From Pseudomonadota bacterium (GTDB lineage Bacteria; Pseudomonadota; Alphaproteobacteria; Rhodospirillales; Magnetospirillaceae), in contig JAJXWP010000037.1 in assembly GCA_021781575.1 (NCBI GenBank), positions 1-42,330 of the forward strand: 42,330 nucleotides of DNA, read 5' to 3'. Below the pieces are notes generated by a model. That model saw nothing but the letters and a program-made list of their open reading frames with translations. It was not told where the DNA came from and made no database searches. The position numbers and the translations under genes were made by a program. Below, piece by piece: positions 38,709 to 42,330 of this stretch (positions are counted from its first letter, which is position 1; every line of letters starts with the position of its first letter).

Positions 38709-38975
38709 ATGCCGAACCAAGTCATTCTTGATGTTGTGTCGCTCGGCTCATTTGTTCGCGAACGCCGGAAGGTACTCAGGCTGACGCAGGCAGACCTCGC
38801 CATGGTAGCGAACGTGGGCATCCGATTCATCGTCGACATCGAGAATGGAAAGGAGACATGCCAAATCGGGCGCGCCCTGAGGTTGATGGCGACATTGGAC
38901 ATCCGCCTGACAGCGACCGTGCCCGACGCACCGCGGCCCGAGCACCACGTCGCCGACAACGAACTGGATTTGTGA
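38709..38975 (+). CDS. hipB: HipB-like antitoxin, XRE HTH
   Basis: 88 residues; ATG after GAGGTCGCC. HTH LGSFVRERRKVLRLTQADLA, then VANVGIRFIVDIENGKETCQ, characteristic of HipB. Binds HipA and represses its operon through palindromes such as those upstream. The stop overlaps the hipA start (TGATG). Confidence 0.85.
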   Translation: MPNQVILDVVSLGSFVRERRKVLRLTQADLAMVANVGIRFIVDIENGKETCQIGRALRLMATLDIRLTATVPDAPRPEHHVADNELDL

Positions 38976-40483
38976 TGACGGAACATCAGATAGTCACAGG
39001 AGACACGCTTGGCGTCTGGTTCTCGGACAACCTTGTCGGTCACCTCAAGCGCAAATCGGAAAACATCGTCGACATCGCTTTCAGCTATTCCGACGAATGG
39101 CTGACCCATCCTGGCGCTTTTCCGATCTCGCTGACGATGCCGATGTCGGCGCGAGAATACGGCCCAGAGACGGTCTATCCCTGGTTCATGAATCTGCTCC
39201 CCGAAGGGCGGGCTCTTCAGATTGTCGGCAATGTCCTCAAGGTCGCCGAGATTGACGTTTTTGCGATGATCGAGGAGATGGGCGGCGACCTTCCTGGCGC
39301 GCTTGCAATCCGACGCCATGCGGATCCTGTGGCCTCGTATGGGCATCCGCCCGGCGTGAGGCGTCTCACCGAAGCTGAACTGGCGGACTGCATCCGGCTC
39401 CTGCCGGAACGTCCTGTCCTGGTCGGCAGCGAAGGCGTCTCAATGTCCATGGCCGGAGCACAGGACAAACTCCCGGTGATTAGAATGAAGGGCGGGCAGT
39501 TGGCTTTGCCGCTTTACGGCATGCCGTCGACCCATATCCTGAAGCCTCGAAACAAGAAGTTCCGGGATAGTGTCCCGAACGAAGCCTATTGCATGATGCT
39601 AGCCAAGGCGGTTGGACTCCAGGTGGCCCCGGTCTCAATCGGTCACGCGGAGGATATCGACTACCTGCTGGTGAGGCGCTACGACCGCGTCATTGATGGA
39701 GGGACAATCCGACGTATCCATCAAGAGGACCTGTGCCAAGCAACAGGGTTTCCGCCATACCTGAAGTACGAGTGGAACCAGGAAATCCAGAAGCATGGCC
39801 CAAGCCTTGCAGACTGCATGGGCGCGATCGGCCGCGCCCCTGGAGGCGCCATGAACAGGATTCGTTTTTTCGAAGCCATGCTGTTCAATATCTTGACTGG
39901 GAACGTCGATGCCCATTTGAAGAATTACTCCCTTCTCATCAAGAGCGGTGGTCAAATCGAATTCGCTCCGATCTACGACGTGATGAACGGAGACATCTAT
40001 CCCGGTGTGACGCGGAACTTGGCGATGAAGGTGGCCGACAAGCAACGTGGTGGACACCTTCACGGGCGCCACTGGGAGCGGTTCGCCGACGAAAACGGTC
40101 TGTCGCCAACCCATATCAAGAATAGAGTCGCCGCAATCTCGAAATCCGTGCTTGAGAAGGCGCCTATTGTCGCAGAAGACATGGCGAACACATTCGGAGA
40201 CGCTGGCGTCTACCAGGAGATTTTCAAGTACGTCTGTGATTATTGTCGTCGTATGTTGTCAAATTTGAAAACGACGCCAGATGCAGAGGATACGCAAACC
40301 ATCGCCGCTTTGCCGCGTCTGGCACCTGCCCGTCCGAAAAAGGGCAAGGCAGCAGACGATCTTGACGTCGACGCCGCTTTGAAACGGATCAATGCAGCCG
40401 AGGAGGAGGCCCACAAGAGGCGAGATGAGGCGAAGCCAGAAGACGATACTCCGTCTTCATCGAGATGTCCCGGCGAACCTTAG
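38975..40483 (+). CDS. hipA: HipA-like serine/threonine kinase toxin
   Basis: 502 residues from ATG 38975. N-subdomain-1 (VWFSDNLVGHLKRKSENIVD; SLTMPMSAREYGPETVYPWF), Gly-rich SMAGAQDKLPV, nucleotide-binding Lys in THILKP (residue 190), catalytic GNVDAHLKN (309-317, Asp312) and DFG-like IYDV (333-336). HipA kinases phosphorylate aminoacyl-tRNA synthetases and induce dormancy. All key residues are present. The charged C-terminal tail (about 60 residues, KRINAAEEEAHKRRDEAKPE) is longer than usual and ends at the IS605 element. Confidence 0.88.
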   Translation: MTEHQIVTGDTLGVWFSDNLVGHLKRKSENIVDIAFSYSDEWLTHPGAFPISLTMPMSAREYGPETVYPWFMNLLPEGRALQIVGNVLKVAEIDVFAMIEEMGGDLPGALAIRRHADPVASYGHPPGVRRLTEAELADCIRLLPERPVLVGSEGVSMSMAGAQDKLPVIRMKGGQLALPLYGMPSTHILKPRNKKFRDSVPNEAYCMMLAKAVGLQVAPVSIGHAEDIDYLLVRRYDRVIDGGTIRRIHQEDLCQATGFPPYLKYEWNQEIQKHGPSLADCMGAIGRAPGGAMNRIRFFEAMLFNILTGNVDAHLKNYSLLIKSGGQIEFAPIYDVMNGDIYPGVTRNLAMKVADKQRGGHLHGRHWERFADENGLSPTHIKNRVAAISKSVLEKAPIVAEDMANTFGDAGVYQEIFKYVCDYCRRMLSNLKTTPDAEDTQTIAALPRLAPARPKKGKAADDLDVDAALKRINAAEEEAHKRRDEAKPEDDTPSSSRCPGEP

Positions 40484-40600
40484 GTGGACGCTGAGGCTAG
40501 GTGACGGTTCCACCCCGTCGCGCCAGGGGGCTCCCTCCAATTCGGCGGAGCATGATGGAATTGGAGGGAGGGGAATGGCGCCCCGCCGGTCCCGGCGGGT

Positions 40601-41017
40601 TTAATCGTCCGGCCTGTCCTGCGATTCGATGTATTGCTTGATGACCGACAGTGGTGCGCCGCCGCAGGAGATGACGCAATAGGACCGGCTCCAGAGGACG
40701 GGTTTCGAATAGAACCGGTTGACGCGTTCTCGATGATCGTTGCGCAGCCGCCGCGAGGTGCCGGTCTTCAGCGCGTTGACGAAATCGGCCAGGGCATGTT
40801 TCGGCGGCAGGGTGAACAGCAGATGCACATGATCGGGTTCGCCGTTGACCTCGATCAGCCGGCCGCCCCAGGCGTCGACGCGCTCTCTGGCGTGCGCCTC
40901 GAAGTCCCGGAGCATTGCGGCGTCGAGGGCCTTGCGGCGGTACTTCGTGACAAGAACCAAGTGATAGTGCAGCGCGTAAACGCAGTGATATAGGGCGTCT
41001 AGCTGTTGCTGTGTCAT
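40601..41017 (-). CDS. tnpA: IS200/IS605 transposase TnpA (HUH Y1)
   Basis: 138 residues. HUH motif HVH (63-65, in GEPDHVHLLFTL) and catalytic Tyr129 (SVIKQYIESQ) are present, so single-strand transposition chemistry should be intact. ATG 41017 or 41026 start. It ends at the left-end hairpin. Confidence 0.85.
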   Translation of the reverse strand: MTQQQLDALYHCVYALHYHLVLVTKYRRKALDAAMLRDFEAHARERVDAWGGRLIEVNGEPDHVHLLFTLPPKHALADFVNALKTGTSRRLRNDHRERVNRFYSKPVLWSRSYCVISCGGAPLSVIKQYIESQDRPDD

Positions 41018-41041
41018 GGTAACCATTGTATACTGCGGACC

Positions 41042-42325
41042 ATGGAACGGCGCAAGATCACATACCGACTGTACCCGTCGAGGAGCCAGGCCGCCGCCCT
41101 GGCGGCGCTGCTGCGCTCGCACCAACAGCTTTACAACGCCGCCCTGGAACAGCGCATCGACGCCTACCGGCGCCGGGGCGTCTCGCTCAGCTATCAGGAC
41201 CAGTGCAAGGAACTGACCGATCTGCGCCGGGAATGCCCCGAGTTCGCCCAGGCGAATTGCTCCAGCCAGCAGCGGACGCTACGGCGCCTCGACATCGCCT
41301 TTCAGGCGTTTTTCCGCCGGGCGGCCGAACGCGGCGAGCGGGCTGGTTTCCCCCGGTTCAAGAGCCTGGACGCTTTCCCCGGCTTTGGCTTCAAGAGCCA
41401 TGGCGACGGCTGGCGGTTCACGCCGGGACAAAACTGGAAACACGGCACGCTGCGCCTGCAAGGGGTTGGGACCGTCACGGCGCGCGGCCAGGCTCGCCAG
41501 GGCGGCGCCATCAAATCCTGCGAACTGACGCACAAGAACGGCCAATGGTGGCTGTCGTTGACCGTCGAGTGCGACGTGATCGAGCGCCAGGGCGGCACCG
41601 CCGCCTGCGGCCTCGACTGGGGCGTCGAGCACTTCGCGTCGATCGCCCTGGCAAACGGTGGGAGCGCCGAACCGATCGCCAACCCGCGCCGCGTGCGCAA
41701 GGCGGCCAAGAAGTTGCGGGCCGCGCAACGCGCCCTGGCCCGCAAGAAGCGCGGCGGCAAGAACCGGCAGCGCGCCCGCAAGGTGGTAGGCAAGTTGCAC
41801 CGGCAATTGGCCAATCAGCGCAAGGAGTTTCTGCACCAGACCAGTGCCGCCCTGGTGACCGCATACGCGCTGATCGCGACGGAAGAATTGTCGGTGAAGA
41901 ACATGACCGGCTCGGCCAAGGGCACGGCCGAGCAGCCGGGAAGGAACGTGAAGGCCAAAGCCGGCCTCAATCGTGAAATCCTCGACACCGCGCCAGGGGC
42001 TTTCCTGGGCATGCTGCGTTACAAGGCGCCGGAAGCCGGGACGCTGCTGATCGAGGTGCCGACGCGCAAACTGAAGCCGAGCCAGAGGTGCCCGGACTGC
42101 GGCCGCATCGAGAAGAAGCGCTTGAGCCAGCGCGTGCACGCCTGCCCCTGCGGCCATGTCGAGCCCAGGGACAACGCTTCGGCGCGGGTGGCGCTCGATT
42201 ACGCTCTGACGCATCTGGCGTCAACGGGTCAGGAACTGGCCCGTCAGGCGGAGACAAGCACAGACATTGGTCTGCCTGCCGCCGAAACTCCATCCACGGA
42301 CGCTCAGCGGCCTTGGTTGGAGTAG
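41042..42325 (+). CDS. tnpB: TnpB RNA-guided nuclease (IS605 family)
   Basis: 427 residues from ATG 41042. RuvC-type residues: D192 (GLDWG), E281 (TEELSVKNM), D377 (EPRDNASA), and zinc ribbon C350/C353/C368/C370 (CPDC, CPC). Family members cut DNA guided by an RNA from the element's right end. The last 35 residues (STGQELARQAETSTDIGLPA onward) are not conserved protein and coincide with the right end/omega-RNA region. Intact by sequence. Confidence 0.88.
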   Translation: MERRKITYRLYPSRSQAAALAALLRSHQQLYNAALEQRIDAYRRRGVSLSYQDQCKELTDLRRECPEFAQANCSSQQRTLRRLDIAFQAFFRRAAERGERAGFPRFKSLDAFPGFGFKSHGDGWRFTPGQNWKHGTLRLQGVGTVTARGQARQGGAIKSCELTHKNGQWWLSLTVECDVIERQGGTAACGLDWGVEHFASIALANGGSAEPIANPRRVRKAAKKLRAAQRALARKKRGGKNRQRARKVVGKLHRQLANQRKEFLHQTSAALVTAYALIATEELSVKNMTGSAKGTAEQPGRNVKAKAGLNREILDTAPGAFLGMLRYKAPEAGTLLIEVPTRKLKPSQRCPDCGRIEKKRLSQRVHACPCGHVEPRDNASARVALDYALTHLASTGQELARQAETSTDIGLPAAETPSTDAQRPWLE

Positions 42326-42330
42326 TTCAT

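Larger units (their letters stand above)
40484..42330 (+). mobile_element. IS605-type element with divergent tnpA and tnpB
   Basis: tnpA (minus) and tnpB (plus) are divergent with starts about 25 bp apart. Left end contains a hairpin CTCCCTCCAATTC/GAATTGGAGGGAG (40531-40543, 40558-40570) and a second CCCGCCG/CGGCGGG (40582-40599). The right end at 42220-42330 matches relics at 2297 and 9988; its terminus ATGAACTACTCC (reverse complement) meets the window edge. Exact left boundary unknown. Confidence 0.8.

Noticed and set aside
40250-40275. Third copy of the TTCAAATTTGAA palindrome inside hipA
   Set aside because: Only the central TCAAATTTGA is shared; flanks differ and it lies in coding sequence.
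41279-42214. 311-codon minus frame opposite tnpB
   Set aside because: tnpB has clear RuvC and zinc-ribbon motifs; this frame is its shadow.
1-42330. CRISPR array
   Set aside because: No regularly spaced direct repeats of 24-40 bp seen on either strand. The array-like regularity at 22600-25300 is ribosome-site junctions between genes.

Overview
The window looks like part of a large alphaproteobacterial plasmid. The evidence is a RepA_C-type replication initiator (8316-9338), plasmid-borne ScpA/ScpB condensin subunits next to a probable DUF1403 protein and a tyrosine recombinase (11016-14665), toxin-antitoxin pairs, insertion-sequence wreckage, and dense arrays of very small genes. The DNA is GC-rich with Shine-Dalgarno-led genes. 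Rhodospirillales/Acetobacterales is my best guess for the host, from the RepA type and protein character; it is an inference, not a measurement.

Left arm (1-8300): the 3' end of a helicase-phospholipase D fusion, an AbiEii-like nucleotidyltransferase toxin with a small upstream partner, overlapping IS relics, an unknown three-gene operon led by a P-loop kinase, a pilin-like protein with a long leader, a tRNA-like gene with a damaged anticodon stem, and two coupled small genes.

Maintenance region (8300-14700): repA, an upstream origin-like stretch with repeated GGTAACCAGA-type motifs and an AT-rich tract (interrupted by an IS605 relic), and two identical 16-bp palindromes bracketing the region. 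Then come scpA and scpB facing each other, a DUF1403-like gene, and a tyrosine recombinase preceded by a lox-like site (13-bp arms, 7-bp spacer). Together these look like a replication, compaction and dimer-resolution module.

Broken region (14700-16500): two pieces of an unrecognised coding region, out of frame with each other, ending against a truncated gene on the other strand.

Small-gene arrays (16400-37450): two opposed blocks diverge at about 29936-30018. The minus block has about 31 genes, most of 45-130 codons, many separated only by a stereotyped TGA-(N)-GAGGAG junction. It includes zinc-ribbon proteins, a secreted/membrane trio, a beta-class DNA methyltransferase and an HNH nuclease. 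The plus block has about 15 genes with AGGGGAA/GGAGGAA junctions, including a HTH protein, a zeta-toxin module whose toxin carries a long C-terminal extension, and several tiny membrane proteins. Each block carries one copy of a paralogous HTH protein. Both copies end in the same palindrome, with the stop codon at its centre, lying exactly in the 17-bp spacer of a promoter for the next genes. This is the best candidate for an undescribed regulatory system here.

Right end (35690-42330): a truncated IS1595-type transposase, an AbrB-headed protein, a 3'-truncated ISL3 transposase, a complete HipB-HipA module with three evenly spaced operators, and an IS605-type element with divergent tnpA and tnpB whose right end reaches the window edge. 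Relics of the same right end occur at 2297 and 9988.
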